Below are positions 1 to 12,313 of a DNA stretch of 64,000 nucleotides, in pieces (position 1 is the stretch's first letter; the number at the start of each line of letters is the position of its first letter). This stretch comes from Albifimbria verrucaria (taxonomy: Eukaryota; Ascomycota; Sordariomycetes; Hypocreales; Stachybotryaceae), in assembly GCA_020081605.1 (NCBI GenBank), contig JAHREC010000007.1, positions 1,116,001-1,180,000 of the forward strand, in the 5' to 3' direction. Below the pieces are notes generated by a model, which saw nothing but the letters and a program-made list of their open reading frames with translations, made no database searches and was not told the DNA's origin. The position numbers and the translations under genes are program-made.

Positions 1-78
1 CTCCAATTGAGACTGAAAATAAAGGGTTTAAGCCACAGTCTTGACTTCTGCGCTCGTATTCTTCCATAGCCTTTAGAT

Positions 79-3000
79 TCAGGAGGGTAGAGAAGACCCC
101 TCTCTTTCCTCCTGCCCGTTTAATGTAGATTCGGATGTTGTGTTCCTGTCATCACCCTGGCCGACCAGGTTGCACATAAATCTCCAAGGAGTTATCTGGT
201 ATTCATCTGTAGAAATGAAAACGCCGTCAAAAGTGAGGGCCTCGATGACTTTCTCGTCTGGATTCAATCTGCGGCTTAGTGCTACTTCGAGATAAAGCTC
301 GAGGGAAGTCGACCATTGAACCTGCATTTATATGCATTTGGATACAGACTTTTCAATAGGTTGACCCATTTCAATGACCATGTAGTCTTTAATTCATGTA
401 GAGGCGTGATACCCCTTCTTCAATGTCAGGAGGTCTGCATCCAATGTTTAGTATTCGTTCGAGTATTCGTGTTGAGCCAGATGCAAATACGTGAGCCCAT
501 ATCGAATCATGCTTATTCCAAAACTGCTCCAGCTCATTACAGTAGCTGACATATAACAGAGCTCTATCTTCGCGCTCGTAGAACATTTTTTCGACTCTAG
601 CAACATTACTCAAAGCGAGTGTCAGAGGAGTATGGCCATCATTCGCCTTTGTCAAGACGGCGGTTTGTGTAGCCTCCAGATTAATGCGAAACAGAACATC
701 GAGGAATCTCACATCCAAGTCGTCAAGTATAGCACAATAATGCCAGAGAGTAGCACCACGAGAGTCCAGGGCTGAAAGGTTTATGTTGTGCTTATGAAGG
801 ACTTTAAGCATAGTTCCATCTCCACTTCCATCGCAGTTGTGTACTGCAACGCAGCCTCGTTCATCCTTGTTATTGGCGTCACTCCCCAACTTCAACAAGA
901 GTTTCACACAACGTTGGGAATCATGTGAAATAGCATGATGTAACAATGTCGCTCTATATTGTGTGCGTGGGTGCTTCCAATTTGCCGTCACATTAACTCG
1001 GCCATCTTCCAGACAGAGTTGGAGCATGGCAGCATCGTCATTGTATATGGCAGTGAAGGTCTTCTGGAGAAGGGCATCGTCCGAAAGAGAAATTCGGCTA
1101 TCCGTGATAGTTGGGTCATTTGTAAATGAGAACCCCATTTTAAGAGCTTGTGACCAGAGCAATTTTCCAAGTTTAAGTCCCCAGTCAGCATCGTACGCGG
1201 AGGACTTATTAAGGTAGCGTATAAATTGTAGTAAAGGAAATTCCAGTTTCGAAACATCGTCTCTTTTAGATTTCTTTTCGATGTACTCATTGAGTTTATG
1301 TATATCATGACTTTTTGGTATAATGCCATGTTGGATGAGCTTCATAGTGGGAACGAAGCACCCGAGGTTATAGTCAATAGTCGCAGCTCGAATGAAGATG
1401 GAGTGTTCTCTTTTAAGCCCAGCTAAGCCACCGATGTCCGCCCCTAGAGCGATGAGAAGCTCTATCGTTTTGTTTCGGCTGTCGGCGATCGGCAGATAGT
1501 CTGTGAAGAAAGACGAACTGTGTCCGAGAAAACCATGCGTCTGTTCGATTATGCCCATGAAGGAAATCCCCGCAAGTAGGAGTGGTGTTCCTAGCCTACA
1601 CTTGGAGTTTATCTCAGCACCTTCATTTACTAGAAATTCACATATATCGGGCATATTTAACGCAGAGGCAATATGCAGAGGCCGGAGGGCATCGTCAAGG
1701 CTCCACGTAGTAGCTTCACTCCACTGCTGATCATTGTCGTTATTGTCGTTTGAACTCTTGGTGATGGCGAAAAGAAGAGATTCAGTCCATGAAAAGAAAC
1801 AACCCGATTTAGAAGGATGGAAAAGAAACTTGACGCTCTCTAGAAGCGATGTGATGTGAAGTCCTTCTCGTGCAAGCATCGGCCACGTAGAAGCCGCCAG
1901 GTAGTAGAACAGGTGCGACTCGTCCCTTGTCCGGCGATATTCATTCCAGTTATCTGAATCAGATGGCCGGCGGTCAAAGTTCTTCAATTGCAAATACTTG
2001 ACGCATTGTGTAGCCAGAAGTTGATAGCTTTCTGACTTTGAGACTTTATACATAGCCAACCCAGGGATTAGACTCAATGCTTCATCTTCGAGGAATTCGC
2101 GAACGGAGAAGTGCGCAAACTCGAAGCATTCTCCGTCGGCAGATTTCCGAATTAGACTACTACATCCCAAAATGATTTCGCGCTCTGATATAATATTTGT
2201 TTCGTCAAGATAGGAGTTTGCATTCCACGGGGTAGAGATTGCTTCCCGAAGTTGGTGGATGGTAAGCTTGAGGGGAAGTGGGCTATAAATTGGAGACAGA
2301 TTTGAACCATCTTGCGTATCCGCAGAGGTCGTCGATTCAGTCTTTCTAATAGCCGTTGGTACGTACCAGGAAGAGTAGGCGGTAACTCTGTGAGAGCCCG
2401 ACGGCGATCAGCGTCGGTAGCACACTCCTCTAGATAGTCTAACTGACAGACAACCCAGCGGAACCTTTACACATGTCAGGTATAGAAATTTCACAGAGGC
2501 CACAGAATTTCTTACATGCCGTTTGCCAGATTGACCAACTGTTCGCTGATTTCGTCCTTGAAGTCCAAGTTTTGGATCTGAAGTCGGCCATTTCGAATCC
2601 GCCTTTCCATCTCTACCCGGACATAGAGCTCTAGATCCTCGGTATGAGCCTCTATGGAGATTTCTTTGAAGTCATGTTCTAAACGCGCTCGAATCTCGAT
2701 ATCATCACGGCTAGCTAGCGCGATAGAGGTAGAGTCCGTGATTATCGCCAACTCCAAGAGGGCCTCAACCACGGAGTTGGTATTGTCTCCGCACTCATCC
2801 AGTCCATCGACGATGATGAATACTTGGTGGAACAGCTCGCACATGCTTGCGATCAAAGCTTTAAGCTCATCAACATCAGCGGTTCTGTTTAGCGCCCGAG
2901 CCGGGTGGAGCTCGGCGTAATAGTCTTCCAGAAGCTGATAGGCATCGTCGCGTTGACGAGCAAGCTGGGACGCAATTGCGCCTAGGATGTTGACGGTTGT

Positions 3001-3831
3001 GAGGGTAGCCTCATTTTTGTAATCGCAGAAGAAAAAACTGACTCCGACGTGGGCTGAACTTCTTGACAGGGCTTCATGGGTTATAGCACCAGCGAGGATG
3101 GTCTTGCCCCTCCTGCAATGCCACTGAGCCATAGTCTCGAGTCGCAGGTGTTCAGCCAGTCAGTAAATGTGTGTGACGACAATAGCCATCCACCAGTGGT
3201 GGGGTAGCGTAGCTTGATGTTGTGTGCCAAACTAGGCTGGGGGTTGGTTTCGGGCTTCAGGAAGAAGTCCAGCACGAGACGCTTCTTCTGGTCAACTAGA
3301 ATTTGAGTGTGGATCTCGACCCTATCAATCTTTTCGATGGCTTTGTCGAGCTTGCCGTCATTCTCAGCCTGCTTCGTTAGGCAGAGCTGCAATGTGCGCA
3401 TGGTGTCGGCTGATGCAGCGAGAGTGAGTGTCTCTTTACAACGCGAGATGTCGGCCAAGAGGCTCTTCGTTTCGGTAGCTGAGAATGGCCATTTTAACTG
3501 ACGTGGAATGCCTTCCCAAGTAGACCGTTTATCGAAAGTATCGGCAACTTTTTTATCCTTTTCTTTATCTTCTCAAACAGCTGTTGGCAGGTTATCAAGT
3601 GCTCCAGCTTTAGGGCAGGCTCAAATGCCTGGCCCTCAACCTCGAGTTCGCTTGAAAGGGCGTTGAGACTTCGTAGAACGGATGAAAGGTGGTTGATCTC
3701 GTTTGATAATGATTGAACCTCTTGCCTGGCGCCTGCTGCCCTCTTGCGTACTTGAAGACATATCGAAATACAGTGTCAGCAAGACTTATTAAACCAGCGA
3801 TGCTAGCAGATATGGAAAGGGGATCAGCCAT
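79..3831 (-). CDS. NLR-like STAND protein: fungal N-terminal domain, NACHT NTPase, ankyrin repeats
   Basis: About 1,235 residues once breaks are repaired. It begins MADPLSISASIAGLISLAD, a start typical of fungal NLR-like proteins with a PigL_N-type helical domain. A NACHT module follows: P-loop region GIAGxGKTILAG, hydrophobic strand ending in IIVDGLDECGD (Walker B), and ALASRDDIEIRARL (sensor). After a MFRWVVCQLDYLEEC winged-helix segment, the C-terminal half holds divergent ankyrin repeats (for example RPLHIASALNMPDICEFL and TLLHHAISHDSQRCVKLLL). One intron, 2465-2515, is supported by frame. Six single-base contractions interrupt it, near 3740, 3551, 3108 (inside the P-loop), 2273, 413 and 304. 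Restoring one base at each gives a whole number of codons. This family acts in fungal non-self recognition and programmed cell death; the ligand here is unknown. The upstream in-frame ATG at 3879 is less likely than the conserved MADP start. The exact C-terminus is less certain. Confidence 0.85.
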
Positions 3832-4866
3832 GGTAATGGAAAGTCCGGCCCCGGTAAGGCATAGCTGATTCAATGACACCGTGTTCTTGGTTAGTGTTAG
3901 TTGATTGATAATCTATTTGTGATGCGGTCAGGCAGGAAGAAGACGCATGATTAACAAGTGCCTATCCGTAAGTGGTAGGCAGTGCATAGGTAGTACGTAG
4001 GTAACTAGCTGATTGCGTTTGTCCCATGTATTGTGGTTACCCTGGAGCAACTTGAGCTCCTTGCATCTTCAATAGAATTCCCACTTCACTTTGTTTGCAT
4101 TGGCTATTTTCCAATTTTTACCCATAGGGGTAGTCCTGTGTTTCTCATTCTATTCCTATTTCCAGCATTTAGCTCAGTAACTATAAATCATTTGGTCTGG
4201 CTTATGGCTAAACCGGTTTGTTCGATGGGTGACACGAAAGGATTCAGGTTGTGAAGTATACTCAAACAGTGACAGCAACCCCACCAAAGCCACATAAAAG
4301 TCCGAGTCTTCCTAGAAAAAATTTAGGTAAAATTAGAACATGCTAACATATTCACTGTGTTTATACAATTATTTTGAATGTATATAATTCTAATAATCAT
4401 CGTTGTTTGCGATCCCTACCCACTTGGACAGCTCCCTCCCCATCAACACGCCACCTCAGCACATGCTCGAGCCACGCTTGCCACGTACGAGGAGGACCCC
4501 TAATTCTTTAGTGGGATCGAAGCCCCACAGAAGGCCTCCCCCACGCCCCAGCCAACCACGAGCCATCCCTGGCCAGGAACCCGCTGCAGTGGCTCAGGCT
4601 CCTTTATTTTTCTCGGTCTACTGTGCACTGTAACGCTACAGCTTTCCGACTAGACTAGGTAGACAAACTGCCACACTTTTTTCTCTTGCTATCAGCCGAT
4701 TATCTCTCCTCCACCCCCGTCTTCCCCATCCTCCCTATTCCCAAGTTAGTGCGGGCCAGACTCGTCAGGGAACCTATCTTTCCTTTCTTTCTCCTTTCAT
4801 CCATTCCTTCACCAACTCCTGCGAGAACCATTCTTTAGTTTGCGTCCGGTTTTGCCTCGATTCGCA
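3832..4866. other. Divergent intergenic region between NLR and desaturase genes
   Basis: No supportable gene. The left half is AT-rich; the right 250 bp are pyrimidine-rich (CT tracts), which suits the promoter and 5' leader of the desaturase gene. It probably holds both promoters. Confidence 0.5.
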
Positions 4867-6083
4867 ATGGCTCGCTCAAAGTCCACCACCGTCACGGCTA
4901 AGGAGCCCAAGGGCGAGGACCAAGTCCAGGCCAACGACAAGCACGACTTCTTCTGGACCTACACCGAGGAGCCGCACCGCACGCGCCGCATGGCTATTAT
5001 CAAGGCTCACCCAGAGGTATGGATCCCATGCAGAATGTGCCCTCGCCGCTCCTCAATGGAGTCAATTGACGAGCCAACACCGCCGCCACATGCCCGCCTC
5101 ATCCGCAAACCTCTAGCTAACAACTCCTCTCCTCCAGATCACCAAGCTCTGCGGTCCCGAGCCCCTGACCAAGTACGTCGTCCTCGGCGTCGTCGCCCTC
5201 CAGCTCTCCATGGCTTACCTCCTCCGCGACACCTCCTTCTGGTCCCTCAAGTTCTGGGCCGTCGCCTACGTTATCGGCGCCACCTCTAACCAGAACCTCT
5301 TCCTCGCCATCCACGAGATCTCCCACAACCTCGCCTCCCGCAGCCCGACCGTCAACCGCCTGCTCGCCATCTTCGCCAACCTCCCCATCGCTGTCCCCTA
5401 CAGCGCCTCCTTCCGTCCTTACCACCTCACCCACCACAAGTCCCTCGGCGTCGACGGTCTTGACACCGATCTGCCCACCGCTTTCGAGGCCTTCATGCTC
5501 GACTCTATCCTCGGCAAGGCCTTCTTCTGCACTTTCCAGATCTTCTTCTACGCCCTCCGTCCCATGACCGTCTACCGCGTTCCCTTCACCTGGGTCCACT
5601 ACCTGAACCTGGCCATCCAGCTTGGCTTCGACGCCCTGCTTCTCAACTACGTTTCCCTAACGCCCTGCTCTACCTGCTGCTCTCTTCCTTCCTGGCCGGT
5701 AGCCTGCACCCCTGGCCGGTCACTTCATCGCCGAGCACTACGTCTACGGCACCGTCACTCCCACCCAGCGTGACCCCGCCAACAAGGTCCCTATCCCCGA
5801 GACATACTCGTACTACGGCCCTCTCAACTGGCTTACCTACAACGTCGGCTACCACAACGAGCACCACGACTTCCCTGCCATCCCTTGGACCCGTCTGCCC
5901 GCCGTCTACGATACCGCCCGCTCCTTCTACGAGGACCTGCCCCGCCACGAGAGCTGGACCTATGTTATCTGGCGCTTCATCTGGGACGAGAATGTCGGCC
6001 TCAACTGCCGTGTCAAGCGCAAGGAGGGCGGCCGTCTTGTTGGCGGCCTTGTCAACTGGAAGGAGTCTGAGATTCAGGCTTAA
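4867..6083 (+). CDS. DES1: Sphingolipid delta-4 desaturase (dihydroceramide desaturase)
   Basis: Predicted to introduce the 4,5-trans double bond into dihydroceramide in the ER, an early step of glucosylceramide synthesis. About 365 residues. The N-terminus (HDFFWTYTEEPHRTRR) is typical of the family's lipid-desaturase domain. The three di-iron histidine boxes are visible: HEISH, HLTHH and HNEHH, with hydrophobic segments between (for example WAVAYVIGAT). One intron at 5017-5137 has GT-AG ends and a CTAAC branch site. Two contractions, in C runs near 5656 and 5711, break the reading frame between the second and third boxes. Restoring one base at each joins NYVSL to NALLYLLLSSFLAG and then HPLAGHFIAEHYVYG, and the exons sum to 366 codons. 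Start chosen at MARSKS; an in-frame ATG at 4840 would add nine residues. Confidence 0.93.
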
Positions 6084-6884
6084 ATGCAATGTCACGAAGA
6101 CAAATTAGAGACGCAGGAGCGTGTTGACGTGGAGCGAACTGTACATTGAGAAAACGAGACATGAAACAGTGGGAGTAGATGAAACGATATGAGTTGACTG
6201 TTTGTCTTGTCTACATCGATCCAACGTATCCAACGAGATGCTTTGGTTTCATTCTAGGGTTCTGGCATTATCGCGGTTTGTGCGCACGGCGTTATAGGTT
6301 CTTGTCATAAAAACAAAATAGATTTATAAATTCACTTCTCGGAGCGTCCTCCAATTACATCAGACGAGTGTTCGCCCTATAGATCCTACAATGTTTACCC
6401 AGCGTCATCTTCTCAGCAAAGTATAGAGCACCAGAGAATCAGTGGGACCAGAGCGCTGCATAACAAGGTATTCTTTCGTTCCATTGACAAAACCAAAACA
6501 AAGAAAACTACAGTTCATAGACAAGTTTCGCCCCTCGTTTCCTCCGTTCGTTTTCCCCGGAGCCGTATCTCCTGGGAGCGTGGTTATATGCTCCCCCTTT
6601 CGCCTCCCTTTGCTTCCTTACATGAACGCTGGTTCCGTGCTTTGACGAACGCCCACCTGCCTGGCTAGTCTTCCGAGGCCCCCGCGACGCAAGGGAATGG
6701 ACAAACGGAATGTTCAGTTTCTCTGGTCGAGGTCGTCGTATCTATTGAGGTGTCGCGTGGACGACACCCCGCGTGCAGTCTCTCGTGAAACCACCGTGCC
6801 CAGTCCGCCCCTGGCACTGCCCCAACGCCTGGCTCCCTACTTAGCATGGTCTGATTCTGTCCCCTGCCATAGTCGCCGTCGCAT
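6084..6884. other. Convergent 3' intergenic region
   Basis: Lies between the converging ends of the desaturase and the Scs2-like gene. No gene supported; it should contain both 3' UTRs and polyadenylation sites. Confidence 0.5.
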
Positions 6885-8099
6885 TTAGAAAAGAAGTACG
6901 CTAGAAGGAAGCTCAGAAGACACAGCAGGGCGACGATCTGCACGGGTACACCCTCGACGGTCTGCTTCACAGCCTGGGCCACCTCGGGGCGGCCTTCTTG
7001 GCATCTTCGACGACGCTCTTGACATTGCGCTGGCGCAGGCCGCTCTCCTGCAGGCTGGCGATCTGGGCCTCGGCCTGGACCAACTTGGCCTTGAGCTCCT
7101 CGTACGTCGCCTGGGCGGTCGCAGTCACTGTGGACGCGGCCTGGGAGACTACAGACTTGGCGGGCTCGGGCTTGGTCTCCTGAGGCTCAGGCTGGGGCTG
7201 CTCCTTGGAGAACTCCGAGTAGGATGGAGGCGCAGGGCTGTGAGAGGAGTCGTTGTTGGCGCTGGGAGAGGAGAATGTACGGGAGACTTCGGGAGTGTCG
7301 AGAGCCTTGACGCTTTTGTTAGTAAAAGAGCTACATCCAAGCATTCTCAGAAGAACATACTCCGTTTGCCACAGAGGGCTTGCTGGGGTCGCGACAACCG
7401 GGAGGGTAGTGTCAGCGGCACCGTCGGTCTCGCCAGTTGCAGGCAGCCAGTTGACTCGGATCTTCCTCTCCTGAAGCTGTGCCTTTTCGGTCGACTCAAG
7501 CTGTACAAGTCGTTAGCGAGATGCGTTCGAGATACGCCGGAAAAATATTACTCACCACTGCGGCAATGCTCGAAAACTCCTTATCGGGTGTAATGGAAAC
7601 GGACTGAACGAGGAACTTGTCGCGGCACTTGGCATCGGCCGGGGCTCGGCCTTCATGGCCTGGAGCAGCACTGGAGTCAGGTCAGTTGGTTATGCCACCC
7701 CTCCACTGATTCTGCGCTCGACATACCCGTCACATCGAACTGCTGGCCGGGCTCGATTCGGCCGGCATTGGGACGCACGCAGTACCTAGCAGGACTGTCA
7801 GGGGCCGTGTTCTGTTCAGGCGTTCAGGCGGAGGGAATGGGCTCACTGTTTCGGCGCGGTGGTCTTGACCTGGAGAAGGGATTAGCAAGCCAGCTACATG
7901 GCAAACGCGGGGTTCGCTCGTGGGACGTACTTTGAAGGCAACAGGCGAGGAGTTGGGGTTCTTGATGGTCAAGGTCTGCGACACCTCGACGGTGAAAGGC
8001 CCTAAACACAAGGATCGTCAACCAAGAGTCGCAGTCTGCGTGAGGAGAGCGGAACGCACGCCGGAAGCTAAGCTCGAACGGCTCGATCTCGACGGACAT
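6885..8099 (-). CDS. SCS2: VAP/Scs2-like ER membrane tether (MSP domain)
   Basis: VAP-family protein of about 290 residues that anchors FFAT-motif proteins at the ER and at contact sites. The N-terminal MSP domain reads MSVEIEPFELSFRRPFTVEV, TLTIKNPNSSPVAFKVKTTA and PKQYCVRPNAGRIEPGQQF, closely matching the family's signature. A Pro/Ser-rich linker, a short coiled coil (YEELKAKLVQAEAQIASLQE) and a single C-terminal membrane anchor (IVALLCLLSFLLAYFF) follow, giving a tail-anchored protein. Seven exons: 8060-8099, 7931-8001, 7847-7869, 7727-7785, 7556-7670, 7361-7500 and 6885-7305. Contractions are inferred near 7642, 7385, 6987 and 6890. The last, in a T run, gives YFFF-stop; without it the protein would read past its membrane anchor. 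With four bases restored the exons sum to 291 codons. Confidence 0.9.
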
Positions 8100-9303
8100 G
8101 ATGCCAATGCGTATGTGTTCAAAAACGGCTTATTCAGGAGGTCCAATTGGGCAGCTGGCCAACGGACTTGGCGGGAGCAAGGGCAACGGCTCAGCGGAGG
8201 GCGACGGCGGCGCGCAAGCGGTGGGAAAAATACGTGGGAGGCAGGATGTTTCTGCGGGATGGTGAAACGCAATGGGGAGCTCGTCGACGGCGCAGAGTTT
8301 CGAGGCGGGAGGTGGTTTGGGGGCAACGGCACTTTGACCAGGATATGAGGGTTTGTGGAATGAACAGGATGGCTCTCAGACTCGCACGACGTAATGGGGT
8401 TCGATCCACCAGGCCAGCCGGTACGTACCTGGTGGGAGTGGGAGGTGGTGCTGGTGCTGGTACTGGTGCTGGTACTGGTACTGGTGGGTGGGAGAGGATC
8501 AGCAGCCGGCCAGACAAGGTGGTCATTTCAGCTCAATTAGCCGGTGAAACGCCGACTACCGATCTTGGGAGACGCAGATGGGGCATGTGATGGGGCCTGT
8601 GAAAGCTTGGTAGTTGGTGTAAGGGCGGTAGTTTGTCTGATGTGGGAAATAGACATGTTCATTTCTGTAGATATTTAAGGAGAGTACTGGGCTTCATCAT
8701 GAACGAAATTTTTTTAAAATAAAATAAAAATAAAAACAGCTGTCTTGTCTATGGCTTCTCTGCCGTCTGAGCTGTTGTTTCCAGTGGCACAACACTTTGA
8801 AACGAGCAATATGGTGGCCGACACATGTGTTCAGCCTTATTACACATCTGACTATTGCATGGAAACATGCAAGTTTCATATCATAAGTTTCATCTTTCCA
8901 ATTCCATCTTGGTCGAAATGGTCATACTCCCAATTGCTTCTTTTGGATGTAAGGCCATCCATTTGAACCGCCATCTATTTAGCCGTCGAATTGCCGAAGA
9001 GACGACAACTAAGCTATGGAGCAGGTACCTTAGCTGAGTACCCTTAACTGAGGTAGAGGCAGCTGTGAATGACGTTTGTGTCACTTGTACTGTATTTCCA
9101 ATCCCGCCCAACTCGGTGCCACCGGCTTTCAACACGAACCCAATCTATACGAGCCGCTCACCTCACAGCCGATTACGATACCGTACCCTTCTCCTTGCCT
9201 TGCACCCGTCCTCGCGTCTCTCATACACCCAGTCATATGCTATACTGCCCCTCACTTATTCAACAACTGCACTTCTAACCCCCACCATAAACCACCCATC
9301 AAG
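8100..9303. other. Divergent promoter region with GGT-rich microsatellite
   Basis: Separates the Scs2-like and UBX genes. No gene supported. It contains a GGTGCT/GGTACT repeat around 8446-8487, an A-rich stretch near 8710-8740, and a CT-rich leader before 9304. Confidence 0.5.
8446..8487. repeat. Microsatellite, GGTGCT/GGTACT hexamers
   Basis: Tandem hexamers alternating GGTGCT and GGTACT, seen directly, in the upstream region of the Scs2-like gene. It does not fall within a credible coding frame. Confidence 0.85.
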
Positions 9304-10421
9304 ATGCCGTCAGATCTGGAGCAGCTGCTCGACATGGGCTTCGACAAGGAGCGCGCTGAGATTGCCGTGAAGAAGTCTGGAGGCTGTAGGTTGCTCCCCA
9401 GCCGTTCTACTTTCATTATAGCTAACTCTCATCCAGTGCAGGGTGCCCTTCAGTGGCTGGAGGACAACCAGGACAAGTCCTCGAGGACATCCAGGCCGCA
9501 GAGAAGAGCAAGGAAGGTGAAGCAGATGAGGACGAGACCAAGGCCGAGATTGCAGCCTTAGAGTCTGGTCAAGAGGCCAAGTCTCTCGTCTGTAACGAGT
9601 GTGGCAAGAGATTCAGGAACGAGGCGTTGGCGAGTTACCACGCTTCCAAGACGTAAGCTCATACTCATTGTGCCGAGACCGAAAAAAAGGCTTACTGTTC
9701 AAATTAGCGAGCATACCGACTTCTCTCAGTCAACAGAGGAGATTGCTCCTCTGACCGAAGAGGAAAAGGCCGCCAAGCTTACGGAGCTCCGAGAACGCCT
9801 CAAGGCCAAGAAGGCAGCCCAGTCCGTCCAGGACAAGGAGGACCACAAGCGCAACGAGGTTTGTTCTCACTACGGCATCACAGATTATCTATCTATCATA
9901 CTAACGCTGCAGTAGAAAATTCGACTCAAGTCTACTAAGGAGACACAGGAGGCCAAGGAGGAGCTCCAGCGCAAGGAGCAGATCAAGGACGCCGCCCGCA
10001 AGCGCCAGGAGAAGCTCGACGACCTCGAGGCCAAGAGGCGCATCAAGGCCAAGATCGAGGCCGACAAGGCCGAACGCCGCCGCAAGGCAGAGGAGGCCAA
10101 GGCAGCACGCGAAGGCCGAGCACCTGAGAGCGTCGCTGCCCCTGCGCCCGCCCCCGCCGCAGCACCCGCCGCCCCTCGCCCCAAGGCCGATCACAGTGAG
10201 GCTCGACTGCGACTGCAGACCGACGGAGGCAACATCACCAAGACCCTGCCCGCGGAGACGACTTTGTTTGAGCTGGCGCACATGGTGGAGGGTGAGACTG
10301 GCAAGCCGGTGACGAGCTTCATGACGACGTTCCCAAGCAGACTTTCCAGGGCACCGTGGACTGGGGCAAGACCTTGAAAGAGGCGGGTCTGGTGCCGTCT
10401 TCAGTGCTTATTGTCAAATAG
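9304..10421 (+). CDS. UBA-C2H2-UBX protein, SAKS1/UBXN1-like Cdc48 adaptor
   Basis: About 318 residues. Order of domains: N-terminal UBA (MPSDLEQLLDMGFDKERAEI, then GALQWLEDNQ), a C2H2-like finger (LVCNECGKRFRNEALASYHA, with a later His), a long charged Lys/Glu/Arg coiled coil, an Ala/Pro linker, and a C-terminal UBX domain (ARLRLQTDGGNITKTLPAET through PSSVLIVK). UBA binds ubiquitin and UBX binds the AAA ATPase Cdc48/p97, so a role in protein quality control is likely. Three introns: 9386-9436, 9653-9707 and 9859-9915; the last uses a CAGTAG tandem acceptor. Contractions near 9479 and 10333 are inferred; restoring one base each gives 319 codons. Confidence 0.92.
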
Positions 10422-10869
10422 ACGATAAATTCAACACTGTCTGGAGTCAGACATGCATAGCCGGCGTCGAGGGTTTAAAGGGTAGTGAGCGAGCATCGGG
10501 AAGGGATGTTACAGTTGCGGGTCGATCTAAAAGGAGAAGAAAAAACGGGTTTGACCGATTTACCACGAATACTCGCAAGCGGCATCACAGAATGCTAACA
10601 TGGGACGACGTCACGAAATGGCACACAGTCAACATCCATCGCATAGCTTTTTAGTTTCAGAGCCGTTTTATTGACCAATTCTCCCGCCGCGTAAACTCCA
10701 TCGAGAGCGTTCCTCATGCTATCAAGTGATAGAAGCCACTCGGTATAGGCCACAAGGTAGTGTGCCTTTCTCCATCCTGTATGATCGATTGATTTCGTGA
10801 ACCCCGAAGCCATGCAGTGGAAGTACAAAGGAAGAAAACAGAAGTCGTCGAGCGTATGTGGCTGGTAGC
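10422..10869. other. Convergent 3' intergenic region
   Basis: Between the converging UBX and P1 genes. A short reverse reading frame at 10595-10828 shows no family likeness. Probably 3' UTRs only. Confidence 0.5.
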
Positions 10870-11509
10870 TTAGTCGAAGAGACCGAAGCCCATGTCGTCG
10901 TCGGACTCCTCCTTCTCTACAAAACGGGTTGTTAGCAACGAGGCGATCTGGGCCTGGCCGGATGTGTGGGAGATTCGACGTACCCTCGACCTTCTCCTCA
11001 GCAGCAGGGGCGTCAGCAGCGCCAGCGGCGGGGCGGCACCACCAGCAGCGGGAGCGGCGGCACCGCCACCGGAGCCGACGTTGGTCAGCAGGTCCTTGAC
11101 ATCCTTGCCGTCGAGGGCCTAAGGTTCCTCCAAGTTAGTATTCAAATGGTTCCAAAAAGAGTCTCGAAATCGTTCTCGCCAGTGCTGCGAAAATCGATGG
11201 CGGTTTGGCGTACCTTGGCGAACAGAGAGGTCCAGATGGGCTCAACGTCCTCGATCTTGGCGGCCTTGATCAGGGCCTGGAGCTTGTCGGCCTATGGAGA
11301 AGAGGCGCAGTCAGCAAAAACCGTTCCGTTCCATGATGCATCGTCGCCCGTCTCCCCACGCAAATCTTCACCGTTGGACGGTCGGCGATGATGAGGGCGG
11401 CGCGGGGCAGGGCGCGAGAGCAGGCTGTTGGTTAACTTACGGTGATCTCGACGCCGTCGTCGGCGAGGATCAGGGCCGCGTAGGAGGAAGCGAGCTCAGA
11501 GCGAGACAT
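10870..11509 (-). CDS. RPP1: 60S acidic ribosomal protein P1
   Basis: Cytosolic ribosomal stalk protein that recruits GTPase translation factors. The 109-residue product begins [19 protein letters not shown], continues [20 protein letters not shown], has an Ala/Gly/Pro-rich hinge and ends [13 protein letters not shown], the universal P-protein tail. The N-terminus is P1- not P2-like. Four exons: 11441-11509, 11214-11291, 10984-11118 and 10870-10916. One base is missing from a G run near 11032 (C run in the gene) in the Ala-rich hinge; restoring it gives exactly 110 codons including stop. Early introns in a small ribosomal protein gene are common in filamentous fungi. Confidence 0.95.
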
Positions 11510-12313
11510 TGTGAATGAATTGTCGAGTGCAGATGGTTGATGAGGTGAGGCTGCACAAAGGTTCGCGAATGGATTGATACGTAGGTCGAAATATCGCCAG
11601 GCTAGTCTCCCACAGAAATTGATTATCCTGGCTCAAAAATCGCTGTAAAGCCCTAAGTGGTCGGGTTAGCGTTTTTCCGAACCAGAGGGCGGAAAAAGGT
11701 CGGTCCATGGCTGGGTTAGGCCAACCCCTGCAAGCATCTACCGAACGCTATGGACTTGCGTGGACCGGCAGTGGTCCACATTGCATTATTCGTAGCATGA
11801 TTGGCTCAACGCAACCGACCAATCACACGTCCGTGAGCTAACCCCAAAGCAAAAGCTGTGGGACTGGACGGATGAGGTCAGAAGGGACAGGGGACGAATC
11901 CAGGCAAGCCCCACCATGTCCACCTTGACTGAGCAAACCTCCCCACTACAGACTACTCAAAGCATAATAACCAAGAGACTCCGCATGCCCTTTGCACCGC
12001 GCCAGACTGCATCATTGGTGCATCCGTCCACCTGCATCGCTCGGCAAGACATTCTGCTTCAGACATTTTCCCTGTGCTGTTCATGCAGCTTCTCGACGCC
12101 TCTACGACCAGGCTCTTGGGGTCTCGGCCTTGCGTGATCCCAAAATAACTTCCGCTGTTTCCGGTTCGCCCCCGCGCGACAAGCTTGCGATCCAGTGACT
12201 AAGAATATCGAATGACCCAGCCTGCTACGTCTCAGGTTGCTGCTCTCTTGCGACTGTTATAACCGCTTCGGCCCAGCTACCAACGCCGCTCTCACCACCC
12301 CAACCTCTGCGCA
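11510..12313. other. Divergent promoter region
   Basis: Shared upstream region of the P1 gene (reverse) and the DUF2408 gene (forward). No gene supported. Confidence 0.5.
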
